A model generated the notes under the pieces. That model worked only from the letters and a program-made list of their open reading frames with translations, did not search any database and had not been told where the DNA came from. Both the position numbers and the translations under genes were made by a program. From an uncultured Lachnospiraceae bacterium (GTDB taxonomy: Bacteria; Bacillota; Clostridia; Lachnospirales; Lachnospiraceae), in the NCBI GenBank assembly GCA_947626365.1, contig CANQRW010000034.1, positions 1 to 36,438 of the forward strand: a stretch of 36,438 nucleotides of DNA, written 5' to 3'. The first letter of the stretch is position 1; the number at the start of each line of letters is the position of its first letter. Positions 1-8,565 of the stretch are shown in pieces.

Positions 1-201
1 ATCATGTACCAGGAGAGATATGATAAGAAGAAACAGAAAATGGTGCCGACCCTGAAGTTCAGCAATGAAGACCGGATCGCTAAAGATTATAAGAAGATAC
101 AGGAGACATTTGGGACAGACTTTTATTTTGCTTACGCGAAGCAGGAAGATTTTAAACGCTTCATTCAGAGTATGAAGCTAAGGCCGCGTAGCATAACATA
201 G
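1..201 (+). CDS. Hypothetical protein, C-terminal part or small intact gene
   Basis: The frame is open from the first base of the window and ends with TAG at 199-201. An ATG lies at position 4, so this is either the 3' end of a longer gene cut by the window edge or a 65-residue protein; without upstream sequence I cannot see a ribosome binding site to decide. The visible peptide is rich in Lys, Tyr and Phe and has no membrane segment. I do not recognise a family. A good terminator follows at once, so this is the end of a transcription unit unrelated to the purine genes downstream. Confidence 0.5.
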   Translation: MMYQERYDKKKQKMVPTLKFSNEDRIAKDYKKIQETFGTDFYFAYAKQEDFKRFIQSMKLRPRSIT

Positions 202-206
202 AGAGG

Positions 207-249
207 ATCCCTGCAAGGCCTTTGTTTATGGGCAATGCAGGGATTTTTT
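207..249 (+). terminator. Rho-independent terminator
   Basis: Nine-base arms ATCCCTGCA (207-215) and TGCAGGGAT (236-244) are perfectly complementary, and the right arm runs into a T tract (244-249). It sits 5 bases after the stop codon of the first gene. Confidence 0.85.
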
Positions 250-354
250 GCCATTAAAACTGTAAAACTCGGGGCAAAAGATATTTGTAAGCCGTAGTAT
301 GTTTCATGTAATCTGATGCAGCAGCCAGGTTTGAGTCAAATCATCAAAAAGATA

Positions 355-383
355 TTGCCATTATTCCCCGGATATATTATAAT
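355..383 (+). promoter_or_regulatory. Sigma-A promoter of purC-purF
   Basis: TTGCCA (355-360), a 17-base spacer, and a consensus TATAAT (378-383). Transcription would start near 390, giving a leader of about 100 bases before purC. The leader is GC-rich with short hairpins (for example GCCCGC/GCGGGC around 441-455) but has no T tract, so no attenuator is evident. I saw no purine riboswitch core and no PurR-type box in 250-487. Confidence 0.75.
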
Positions 384-487
384 AAAGCCCTGATTGCGGA
401 GCGCGCAGGCGCTGGGCGATCGGCTTTCATCTATGGTGCTGCCCGCGGAGCGGGCGGGGAAACTCAATAAAGGACAGGTGGATACAC

Positions 488-1195
488 ATGGAGAAAAAAG
501 AACTGCTGTACGAGGGAAAGGCCAAGAAGGTCTACACAACGGAAGATCCGGATATGCTGATCGTATCCTACAAGGATGACGCGACCGCGTTTGACGGCCA
601 GAAAAAGGGAACTATCGTGGGAAAGGGAGCGATCAACAACCGCATGACCAACCACGTTTTTAAATTGTTTGAGGCGGAAGGCATCCCCACTCATTTTGTG
701 GAGGAACTGAATGACCGGGAGACCGTAGTGAAGAAGGTGGAGATCGTTCCCTTGGAGGTCATCATCCGCAATTTCTCTGCCGGAAGCTTCGCCAAGAAGC
801 TGGGCATGGAAGAGGGCATCAAGCTCCTTCAGCCCACGCTGGAGTTCAGCTACAAGAACGACGATCTGCACGATCCGTTTATCAATGATTACTATGCTCT
901 GGCCCTGGGACTGGCTACCCAGGAGGAGATTGACGATATTACAAAATACGCTTTCAAGGTCAATGAGATCATGCGGAAGTATTTTGCCGGCCTGGGAATC
1001 GAGCTGATCGATTTTAAGATTGAGTTTGGCCGCTATCACGGAAAGATCATACTGGCCGACGAGGTGTCTCCGGATACCTGCAGACTGTGGGATATGGAGA
1101 CCAGGGAGAAGCTGGACAAGGACCGTTTCCGCAGGGATCTGGGCAACGTGGAGGACGCCTATCAGGAAGTGTTCCGGCGTCTGGGAATCCAGTGA
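488..1195 (+). CDS. purC: Phosphoribosylaminoimidazole-succinocarboxamide synthase (SAICAR synthetase)
   Basis: Makes SAICAR from CAIR, aspartate and ATP in de novo purine synthesis (cytosol). The 235-residue length is normal for the short bacterial form. The N-terminus has the typical [11 protein letters not shown] strand pair that binds ATP phosphates, followed by the conserved [12 protein letters not shown] stretch, the [13 protein letters not shown] motif near residue 90 and the [12 protein letters not shown] signature near residue 192. Start: ATG at 488 with GGTGG about 6 bases upstream. purF follows after 30 bases, so the two are probably one transcript from the promoter at 355-383. Both being early purine steps supports the call. 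Confidence 0.96.
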   Translation: MEKKELLYEGKAKKVYTTEDPDMLIVSYKDDATAFDGQKKGTIVGKGAINNRMTNHVFKLFEAEGIPTHFVEELNDRETVVKKVEIVPLEVIIRNFSAGSFAKKLGMEEGIKLLQPTLEFSYKNDDLHDPFINDYYALALGLATQEEIDDITKYAFKVNEIMRKYFAGLGIELIDFKIEFGRYHGKIILADEVSPDTCRLWDMETREKLDKDRFRRDLGNVEDAYQEVFRRLGIQ

Positions 1196-1225
1196 TAAGG
1201 AAACGGCTGCACCGGGAGGTTTTCT

Positions 1226-2674
1226 ATGAGTACCGTTAGCTACATGGAACCGGATATTGATGGAAAGCTCCACGAGGAATGTGGAGTCTTTGGCATGTAC
1301 GATTTAGATGGTGGAGAGGTAGCCTCCACCATCTATTATGGTTTATTTGCCCTTCAGCACAGGGGGCAGGAAAGCTGCGGCATCGCGGTCAGCGATACCT
1401 ACGGCCCCAAGGGTAAGGTGAATGCTTATAAAGGAATGGGCCTGTGCAATGAGGTGTTTACGCCGGAGACACTGGAAAGCCTTCACGGCGATCTGGGCGT
1501 AGGCCATGTGCGCTATTCCACGGCGGGAAGCAGCAGCCGGGAGAACGCCCAGCCTCTGGTGCTGAACTATATTAAGGGTACACTGGCACTGGCCCACAAC
1601 GGCAACCTGGTCAACGCGCCGGAGCTTCGCCGGGAGCTGGCCTATACCGGGGCTATTTTCCAGACCACCATCGATTCCGAACTGATCGCTTATTATATTG
1701 CCCGGGAGAGGATTGGTTCCAGAAATGTGCAGGAGGCGGTGGTGCGGGCCATGAAGCGTCTGTCCGGCGCCTATTCTCTGGTGATCATGAGTCCCCGGAA
1801 ACTGATCGGAGCCAGAGATCCTTTTGGGTTTAAGCCGCTCTGTATCGGGAAAAAGGACAACGCCTACATCCTGACGTCGGAGACCTGCGCCCTGGCCACT
1901 ATCGGCGCTGAGTTCATCCGGGATGTAGAGCCGGGCGAGGTGGTCACCATTACCAGGGACGGCCTTCATTCGGACCGCAGCATGTGTTTTGCCAATCCGG
2001 AGAAGCAGGCCCGGTGCGTGTTTGAATATATTTATTTCGCCAGACCGGATACGGTGTTTGACGGAGTCAGTGTCTATCACTCCAGGATTCTGGCAGGGAG
2101 ATGTCTGGCGAAGGATTCGCCGGTGGACGCGGACCTGGTGGTAGGCGTTCCGGAATCCGGCAACGCGGCGGCCCTGGGTTACGCCCTGGAGTCCGGAATT
2201 CCCTACGGAACCGCTTTTGTGAAAAATACCTATGTGGGCCGGACCTTTATCAAGCCCAAGCAGAGCAACCGTGTCTCCTCGGTCCGGGTGAAATTAAATG
2301 TGCTGAAGGAGGCGGTGGAAGGGAAACGGGTCATTATGATCGACGATTCTATCGTCCGCGGCACCACCAGCCATCAGATCGTGCGGATGCTTCGCGAGGC
2401 AGGAGCCGCGGAGGTTCATGTGATGGTCAGCGCGCCGCCGTTCCTCCATCCCTGTTATTTCGGAACTGATATTCCCTCGGAGGATCAGCTGATCGCCCAC
2501 GATAAGACGATCGATGAGATCTGCATGCTTCTGGGAGCCGATTCCCTGTCCTATCTGCGGATGGAGCGCCTTTACGAGATGGCAGGCGGCCTGCCCATCT
2601 GTACTGCCTGCTTCAGCGGCGACTACCCCATTGCGCCCCCCACAGAAGACATCAGAGGAGACTATGCGCGTTAA
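1226..2674 (+). CDS. purF: Amidophosphoribosyltransferase (glutamine PRPP amidotransferase)
   Basis: Catalyses the committed step of purine synthesis, converting PRPP plus glutamine to phosphoribosylamine. 482 residues. The N-terminal Ntn-hydrolase glutaminase domain starts at Cys19 in HEECGVFG, preceded by an 18-residue propeptide that must be removed to free the nucleophile. The PRPP-binding motif VIMIDDSIVRGTTS lies near residue 370. Cysteines in CVFEYIYFARP, PFLHPCYFG and the ICTAC pair match the four ligands of the Bacillus-type 4Fe-4S cluster, so this is the Fe-S, propeptide-containing class. The ATG at 1226 has GGGAGG just upstream. It is the last gene before the repeat block. Confidence 0.96.
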   Translation: MSTVSYMEPDIDGKLHEECGVFGMYDLDGGEVASTIYYGLFALQHRGQESCGIAVSDTYGPKGKVNAYKGMGLCNEVFTPETLESLHGDLGVGHVRYSTAGSSSRENAQPLVLNYIKGTLALAHNGNLVNAPELRRELAYTGAIFQTTIDSELIAYYIARERIGSRNVQEAVVRAMKRLSGAYSLVIMSPRKLIGARDPFGFKPLCIGKKDNAYILTSETCALATIGAEFIRDVEPGEVVTITRDGLHSDRSMCFANPEKQARCVFEYIYFARPDTVFDGVSVYHSRILAGRCLAKDSPVDADLVVGVPESGNAAALGYALESGIPYGTAFVKNTYVGRTFIKPKQSNRVSSVRVKLNVLKEAVEGKRVIMIDDSIVRGTTSHQIVRMLREAGAAEVHVMVSAPPFLHPCYFGTDIPSEDQLIAHDKTIDEICMLLGADSLSYLRMERLYEMAGGLPICTACFSGDYPIAPPTEDIRGDYAR

Positions 2675-2687
2675 GCATGAGCAGTGC

Positions 2688-2752
2688 GAATGTGCGGACA
2701 TGGCAAGCAGCGTCGTGCTTGCACGTAAGCATCTTGCCATGTCCGCACATTC
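2688..2752. repeat. Long inverted repeat (20-bp arms)
   Basis: The arms GAATGTGCGGACATGGCAAG (2688-2707) and its exact reverse complement (2733-2752) enclose a 25-base loop that itself contains a small CGTGC/GCACG palindrome. It starts 13 bases after the purF stop codon and directly abuts the 72-bp tandem array. There is no T tract after it, so it is not a standard terminator, though the stem could stabilise or end the purF transcript. Confidence 0.9.
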
Positions 2753-2755
2753 ATA

Positions 2756-3028
2756 GGGCGAAGCCCGCGAGCGAAAAAACCGAAGGTTTTTGAGCTGCGC
2801 ACTGCGAAGAAGAGGCAGTGCCCCTGAGGGCGAAGCCCGCGAGCGAAAAAACCGAAGGTTTTTGAGCTGCGCACTGCGAAGAAAAGGCAGTGCCCCTGAG
2901 GGCGAAGCCCGCGAGCGAAAAAACCGAAGGTTTTTGAGCTGCGCACTGCGAAGAAGAGGCAGTGCCCCTGAGGGCGAAGCCCGCGAGCGAAAAAACCAAA
3001 GGTTTTTGAGCTGCGCACTGCGAAGAAG
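2756..3028. repeat. Tandem array of 72-bp units, about 3.8 copies
   Basis: Units begin at 2756, 2828, 2900 and 2972; the last is cut to 57 bases. Copies differ at very few positions (for example AGAAGAGG versus AGAAAAGG, and CCGAAGG versus CCAAAGG in the last). Each full unit can fold three hairpins: GGGC-GAA-GCCC, AAAAACC-GAA-GGTTTTT, and GCACTGC/GCAGTGC around a 9-base loop. The period is a multiple of 3, which keeps frames open, but the periodic peptides look like a by-product. Together with the preceding inverted repeat it fills the whole 439-base purF-purB gap. No spacer-like unique sequence, so not CRISPR. Confidence 0.92.
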
Positions 3029-3113
3029 TGAAATTCCCGCGCTTAGACATAGAAACCATTCGTTAGATGTAAAACGAAAAGTCATACTCTACGGAGAACA
3101 ATGGAGGTACATT

Positions 3114-4544
<1,431 letters not shown>

Positions 4545-4568
4545 TGCCGGATAATAATTTGATTGGAG

Positions 4569-4606
4569 GACCGTGTGCCGGGGCAGAGCCGGTATACGGT
4601 CTTTTT
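4569..4606 (+). terminator. Rho-independent terminator after purB
   Basis: A 13-pair stem, GACCGTGTGCCGG (4569-4581) with CCGGTATACGGTC (4589-4601), including two G-U pairs, with a 7-base loop and a T tract at 4602-4606. Confidence 0.9.
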
Positions 4607-4624
4607 GTGCCTGCTTTGCGCTTG

Positions 4625-4639
4625 CGACAAATTTTGTCG
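4625..4639. promoter_or_regulatory. Palindrome just upstream of a -35 box, possible operator
   Basis: CGACAAATTTTGTCG is a perfect palindrome with 7-base arms and a single central base. It ends 18 bases before the -35 box of the promoter at 4658-4686. A partial half-site (TCGTCG) follows at about 4648. The position suits an activator or upstream repressor site. The binding protein is unknown. Confidence 0.5.
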
Positions 4640-4657
4640 AATAATTTCGTCGCCTGG

Positions 4658-4686
4658 TTGATTTTTCATTTTCCTGTTAGTATACT
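4658..4686 (+). promoter_or_regulatory. Sigma-A promoter of the 4799 gene
   Basis: TTGATT (4658-4663), a 17-base spacer, TATACT (4681-4686). It would give a leader of about 105 bases. Confidence 0.72.
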
Positions 4687-4798
4687 TATATCAATGCGCG
4701 GATTGCCTGCCGGCGGCGGGCTTTCGGAGCGGATATGCGGATAAACAAGGAGATTGGGGACAGGGCCGGCGGTGTCGCCGGACAGCAGGAGGAACCGG

Positions 4799-5209
4799 AT
4801 GGGCGGACAGATTGAAGGCCGCAGACAGCAGGCCATCAAGCTTTTGCGGCAGGCGGTTGAGCAGGAGTGCAGCGGCGCGGATCGGGAAGAGACGAGAAGC
4901 GAGACGCTTTTGTGGAATACATTGATCTTATTTCAGGATTATCCTTTTGAGACCACCAAGAAGCTTACTTATACTTATACAATCCGTGGATATGAAATGT
5001 TCGTCAGCCGAAAGGACAAGTCCATCACCAGGGCGACGGTGGATCTGGCCTTTGGAATGGCGATAAAGCTTTTGAAAGAGGGAACGCCTATTACAGGGCC
5101 CAAGAAGCTGGGGACTTTCGGGGCCAGCTATCTGTATCCGATTTTCATTCAGATCGGAGTGATTCCCATTGAGAAGACGCGAAAAGCGAAAAAACAGGAG
5201 CAGTCATGA
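4799..5209 (+). CDS. Conserved hypothetical protein
   Basis: 136 residues. The start is set at ATG 4799 because AGGAGG (4787-4792) sits six bases upstream; the frame is open further up, but an ATG at 4754 lacks such a site. The protein has a basic N-terminal helix (RRQQAIKLLRQAVEQE), a central block LILFQDYPFETTKKLTYTYTIRG and a glycine-rich C-terminal part with GPKKLGTFGASYLYPIF. No signal peptide and no clear membrane segment. I do not recognise the family by name. It stands alone on its own promoter and its stop codon overlaps the stop of the convergent AraC-type gene by 6 bases with no terminator between them. Confidence 0.75.
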   Translation: MGGQIEGRRQQAIKLLRQAVEQECSGADREETRSETLLWNTLILFQDYPFETTKKLTYTYTIRGYEMFVSRKDKSITRATVDLAFGMAIKLLKEGTPITGPKKLGTFGASYLYPIFIQIGVIPIEKTRKAKKQEQS

Positions 5210-6166
5210 ATGGCTTTTCCTGTATTCCCTGGGGGAACAGCCGTATTTTTCCCGGAACCGCCGGTAGAAATAGCTGCTGTTGTCGTAGCCGATGGAGCAG
5301 ATGATGGAATCGATGGGCAGGGTAGTCTGGGACAGCAGCCATTGGGCCTGCTGAAGCTTTCTCTGCTGCAGCAGCTCCTTGAAATTATACTGGGTATGTT
5401 TTTTCAGCAGCCGGCTGATGTAGTAGGCCGGCTGTTTCAGTTCTTCGGACACATCGGCAAGGGAGCCGTCCCGGTAGTGGGTCTCGATGTAGCGGAGAAC
5501 GGAGAACACCAGGTTCTGTTCCTGCTGGGTGGGGCTGTCCAGGTTGATGGTTTCGGCGAACATGGACAGATTCATGAACAGCAGGCCGAAGGTGGTCTGA
5601 TTCAGGGTGTTGGTGCCGGACTTCCCGGAAAGCAGGGTCCAGACCATGTTTTCAATGAGATTCTGCACCGGAAGAATGTCCCTGGCCTGGAAATGGAGGT
5701 AGCTGGACAGGGAGGAATCCTGGGACAGAGAGGCCACAAGAAAATCCCGCAGTACATTTTCCCGCTCCATATTGGGGAGAATCCGGTCAAAAAATTCCGG
5801 AAGGATAATGAAATTGACGGCGATATCCTGTTCCCCGGCAGGAAGGATCTCCTGGGTGGCGTGCTGGTTCAGAAAGAGCAGGTCCCCTTCGCGCAGGACG
5901 ATCCGCTCCGAATCGTTGATAATATGAGTGGTGGATCCGGTACACATATAGACCATCTCTACATAGTTATGGCGATGTCTGGGGAAATGGGCAAACCGGG
6001 TATGGGGGCGTATCTGGATCAGCTGCCCCTTGGTCAGCAGTTTTCTGCTGTCGATGGTAAATCCTCTCTGTGAGGTATACAGATCTTTCTTAAGGCCGCT
6101 GCCTTCCAGAATCGCTTTTTCCTCATCAGTGATCTTCTGCAGCTGTTCCAATAATCTTTGGTTCAT
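5204..6166 (-). CDS. AraC-family transcriptional regulator with cupin sensor domain
   Basis: 320 residues from the ATG at 6166, chosen because AAGGGG lies about 6 bases upstream on the minus strand; a more distal ATG at 6187 has no ribosome site. The N-terminal half holds a cupin-like sugar/ligand domain with the typical HFPRHRHNYVEMVYMCTG strand and EGDLLFLNQHATQEI. The C-terminal ~100 residues are the two helix-turn-helix AraC DNA-binding domain, ending with the signature GYDNSSYFYRRFREKYGCSPREYR. It is divergent from the MacA/MacB-type export operon and is the obvious candidate regulator of it, although the palindrome at that promoter is more typical of dimeric repressors than of AraC half-sites. 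The ligand cannot be read. Confidence 0.9.
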   Translation of the reverse strand: MNQRLLEQLQKITDEEKAILEGSGLKKDLYTSQRGFTIDSRKLLTKGQLIQIRPHTRFAHFPRHRHNYVEMVYMCTGSTTHIINDSERIVLREGDLLFLNQHATQEILPAGEQDIAVNFIILPEFFDRILPNMERENVLRDFLVASLSQDSSLSSYLHFQARDILPVQNLIENMVWTLLSGKSGTNTLNQTTFGLLFMNLSMFAETINLDSPTQQEQNLVFSVLRYIETHYRDGSLADVSEELKQPAYYISRLLKKHTQYNFKELLQQRKLQQAQWLLSQTTLPIDSIICSIGYDNSSYFYRRFREKYGCSPREYRKSHS

Positions 6167-6264
6167 GGCAATCCCCTTATCTGTCATGCGTGTAGATTCT
6201 GAATCTGTCTTATCCTCTATCTTACCACAAAAAATCGTAAATGTAGATAAATTAAAAAAATATC

Positions 6265-6293
6265 TTGTCAAAAGCGAATAAGTGTATTAGACT
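6265..6293 (+). promoter_or_regulatory. Sigma-A promoter of the ABC export operon
   Basis: TTGTCA (6265-6270), 17-base spacer, TAGACT (6288-6293). The -10 box is overlapped by the palindrome at 6292-6314, so occupation of that site should block initiation. A TTGACA on the minus strand at 6271-6266 overlaps the -35 and could belong to the araC-type gene, but no good -10 follows it. Confidence 0.62.
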
Positions 6294-6314
6294 GTATTAA
6301 TAGAATTAATACAG
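6292..6314. promoter_or_regulatory. 23-bp palindromic operator
   Basis: Perfect 10-base arms CTGTATTAAT (6292-6301) and ATTAATACAG (6305-6314) separated by AGA. It covers the end of the -10 box through the expected start site of the export operon, a classic repressor position. The TGTATTA/TAATACA form resembles sites used by small dimeric regulators (GntR/YtrA- or TetR-like) of Firmicute ABC transporters. No such regulator gene is in this window. Confidence 0.75.
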
Positions 6315-6350
6315 TTGATACAACCCGTTTTAACGTGTGAAGCCCACGTC

Positions 6351-6410
6351 TGAATGGGCGAAGAAACAGCGCATCGCGGATGAATGGGCGAAGAAACAGC
6401 GCATCGCGGA
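6351..6410. repeat. Two perfect tandem copies of a 30-bp unit
   Basis: Copies at 6351-6380 and 6381-6410 are identical (unit begins TGAATGGGCGAAGAAACAGC). They lie in the untranslated leader of the export operon, within the 325-base gap between the araC-type start and the adaptor gene. The GGGCGAAG core also appears in the 72-bp array near purB; the remainder differs. Confidence 0.85.
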
Positions 6411-6491
6411 TGTACGGACGGAAAATGAAGACGGAAGCCGCGGTCCGTCGTTATATAGAAGAGAACAGCGGGACAGAAGGAGGAGCTGGTG

Positions 6492-7736
6492 ATGAGAGAG
6501 AAGGTTCGAAACTTATTCCGGAAGAAAAGAAGGCTTGTGCTGCCGGCTGCGGCAGTACTGCTTGCGGTCTTCGGCGTCAGCCGGGTAATGGGCGCGGGAG
6601 GAAACAGGGCGCCGCAGGTCAGCACGACTGCGCCGTCCAGAATGACGGTGCAGGAGAAACTGGCGGTCAGCGGTCCCATCTCCGGTACGGACAGCGTGGA
6701 CGTGGTGTCCAATCTCCATGCAGAGGTAGTAAAGATCCTTGTGGAAGAGGGCGGTAAGGTAGAAGCAGGCCAGGTTCTGGCTGTGCTGGACGATACGGAG
6801 GTCCGCAAGGAAGCGGCTATGGCGGAAAACGATTATAACCTGGCCATGATAACCTATGATGAAAAAACGCTGGAGGCGAAAAACGGTTACGAGAAAGCCC
6901 TGCAGGATTTCCGCACGGCCCAGAATAACTACGATCGGATGAAGGTGCTTTTTGACGGCGGCAGCATTCCTCAGGTGGACTTGGAGACAGCGGAGAACGC
7001 CCTGAATGACGCCCGCCGTCAGAAGAACTCCTATATCCTGACAGATGGGCAGGCAACGGCCCCCGATTCCTACCGGCTGCAGATTGAGAAGGCCCGGTTT
7101 GACTATGAGAAGCAGCTTGAGAAGCTGGAGGACACAGAGGTCAGAGCGCCTATTGCCGGGACAGTGATCCGCGTCAATACCAAGGTGGGCCGGTTTGCCG
7201 ACCAGACAGACGACAGCCATGAGCCCCTGTTTATCATCGAGAATCTGGATGTGCTGGAGATGGAGATTCAGGTAAGCGAGTACTCTATAGGAAAGGTGAA
7301 GGTGGGCCAGGAGGTTTTGATCAGCGCGGACATTCTGGAAGGCGAGACGGTATCCGGACAGGTGGTATCCATCTCCCCTACCGGCGAGGAGAAAAGCGGC
7401 GGCTCCACCGAGCGGGTGATTCCCACCAGGATCCGGATTGAAGATAAGAATACGAAGCTGATAGCCGGGATCACAGCCAGGGCGGAAATTGTGCTGGAAG
7501 AAGCGGAGGATGCCCTCTGCGTTCCGGCCACAGCCTTTATCGCCCGGGAAGGCGTTACATATCTGCAGGTGGTGCAGGGAGGCGTCGTCCACTGGATGCC
7601 GGTGGAGACCGGCGTAGAAGGCGACCTGATGACAGAGGTGATTCCCGGGGAAGGGGAGACCCTCGACGAGACCTCCCAGGTGATCGGAACGCCCAGTGAA
7701 GCTTACGAGGAAGGGACGGCAGTGACGGTGGTTTGA
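6492..7736 (+). CDS. Periplasmic-adaptor-like subunit of an ABC exporter (MacA/HlyD family)
   Basis: About 414 residues. In Gram-positives these anchored adaptors work with MacB-type pumps for peptides or antibiotics. Residues 14-34 form an N-terminal membrane anchor after a basic RKKRR stretch. The order is: first half of a lipoyl-like domain (around 75-95, with SNLHAEVVKILVEEGGKVEAGQ), a helical hairpin rich in Glu/Lys/Ala (about 100-205), the second lipoyl half (VRAPIAGTVIRVN), then a beta-barrel and membrane-proximal domain. Start: ATG 6492 with AGGAGG at 6478-6483; an in-frame GTG at 6489 is possible. The ATPase gene begins 1 base after its stop, so it is an operon of three. Confidence 0.9.
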   Translation: MREKVRNLFRKKRRLVLPAAAVLLAVFGVSRVMGAGGNRAPQVSTTAPSRMTVQEKLAVSGPISGTDSVDVVSNLHAEVVKILVEEGGKVEAGQVLAVLDDTEVRKEAAMAENDYNLAMITYDEKTLEAKNGYEKALQDFRTAQNNYDRMKVLFDGGSIPQVDLETAENALNDARRQKNSYILTDGQATAPDSYRLQIEKARFDYEKQLEKLEDTEVRAPIAGTVIRVNTKVGRFADQTDDSHEPLFIIENLDVLEMEIQVSEYSIGKVKVGQEVLISADILEGETVSGQVVSISPTGEEKSGGSTERVIPTRIRIEDKNTKLIAGITARAEIVLEEAEDALCVPATAFIAREGVTYLQVVQGGVVHWMPVETGVEGDLMTEVIPGEGETLDETSQVIGTPSEAYEEGTAVTVV

Positions 7737-7737
7737 T

Positions 7738-8565
7738 ATGTTTGATCAGTGGAGAAAAAAAGAGAATGAAGACAGCGTCCTTCGGCCGGAATGTGAAGAT
7801 CTGATCCGGCTGGATAACCTGGTGAAGATTTATGATACCGGCGCCGTACAGGTTACCGGCCTCGACCATATCAATCTGACGGTCAGACGGGGAGAGTTTG
7901 TGGCCATTATGGGCCATTCCGGTTCCGGAAAATCGACGCTTATGAATATTATGGGCTGTTTGGACCGTCCTACGGAGGGACATTATTTCCTGGACGGCAT
8001 CGATACGGCGGAGCTTTCTTCCGACGCGCTTTCGGCGGTGCGTAATCGGAAGATTGGCTTTGTGTTCCAGTCCTTCAATCTGATATCCCGGACCAGCGCC
8101 CTGAAGAACGTGGAGCTGCCCATGACCTATGCCAGGATTCCCAGGCAGAAGCGGGCGGACCGGGCCATGGAGCTTCTGGAACTGGTGGGGCTGAAGGAGC
8201 GGGCGGAACATATGCCCAACGAACTGTCCGGCGGTCAGCGCCAGAGGGTGGCTATCGCTAGAGCGCTGGCCAATCAGCCGCCGCTCATACTGGCCGACGA
8301 ACCGACGGGCAACCTGGATACAGCCGCATCTGTGGAAATTATGGAAATGTTTTCTGAGATTCATAAGCTGGGATCTACGGTAGTGGTGGTTACCCATGAG
8401 GAGAATATCGCGGCGTTTACGGACCGGATCGTCCGGTTTTCTGACGGCCGGATCGTCAGCGATGAGAAAAATCCCAATCCGGCAGAAGGCAGCGGCAGGA
8501 TACATGCCGGAAAGCTGTATGCCCCGCGGGAAGAATCGGAGAGAGAGGAGGAAGAAGGATGCTGA
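7738..8565 (+). CDS. ABC transporter ATP-binding protein (MacB/LolD type)
   Basis: 275 residues. Walker A GHSGSGKST near residue 60, Q-loop in VFQSFNLI, signature LSGGQRQRVAIARA near residue 163, Walker B LILADEPTGNLD and the H-loop VVVTHEEN. The DEPTGNLD form and overall length mark the MacB/LolD/FtsE-like family that energises FtsX-type permeases by mechanotransmission instead of classical transport. The C-terminal ~40 residues after DGRIVSDEKN are a charged tail of low conservation. The gene starts 1 base after the adaptor stop and overlaps the permease by 7 bases, so translation is probably coupled. Confidence 0.94.
   Translation: MFDQWRKKENEDSVLRPECEDLIRLDNLVKIYDTGAVQVTGLDHINLTVRRGEFVAIMGHSGSGKSTLMNIMGCLDRPTEGHYFLDGIDTAELSSDALSAVRNRKIGFVFQSFNLISRTSALKNVELPMTYARIPRQKRADRAMELLELVGLKERAEHMPNELSGGQRQRVAIARALANQPPLILADEPTGNLDTAASVEIMEMFSEIHKLGSTVVVVTHEENIAAFTDRIVRFSDGRIVSDEKNPNPAEGSGRIHAGKLYAPREESEREEEEGC

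Noticed and set aside
250-487. Purine riboswitch or PurR box upstream of purC
   Set aside because: No conserved riboswitch core or PurR-type box could be found by eye; only a promoter and a GC-rich leader are supported.
2756-3028. CRISPR array
   Set aside because: Units are tandem with no unique spacers, and no cas gene is near.
2790-3113. Upstream extension of purB through the 72-bp repeats
   Set aside because: The frame is open only because each repeat unit is a multiple of 3 and lacks stops. The ATG at 3114 has a good ribosome site and the known purB N-terminus.
5210-6073. 287-residue plus-strand open frame
   Set aside because: Antisense to the AraC-type gene and low-complexity Gly/Asp-rich; no start signal.
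6167-6271. Longer AraC-family start sites
   Set aside because: The distal ATG at 6187 and the ATG at 6271 have no ribosome site, while the ATG at 6166 does.
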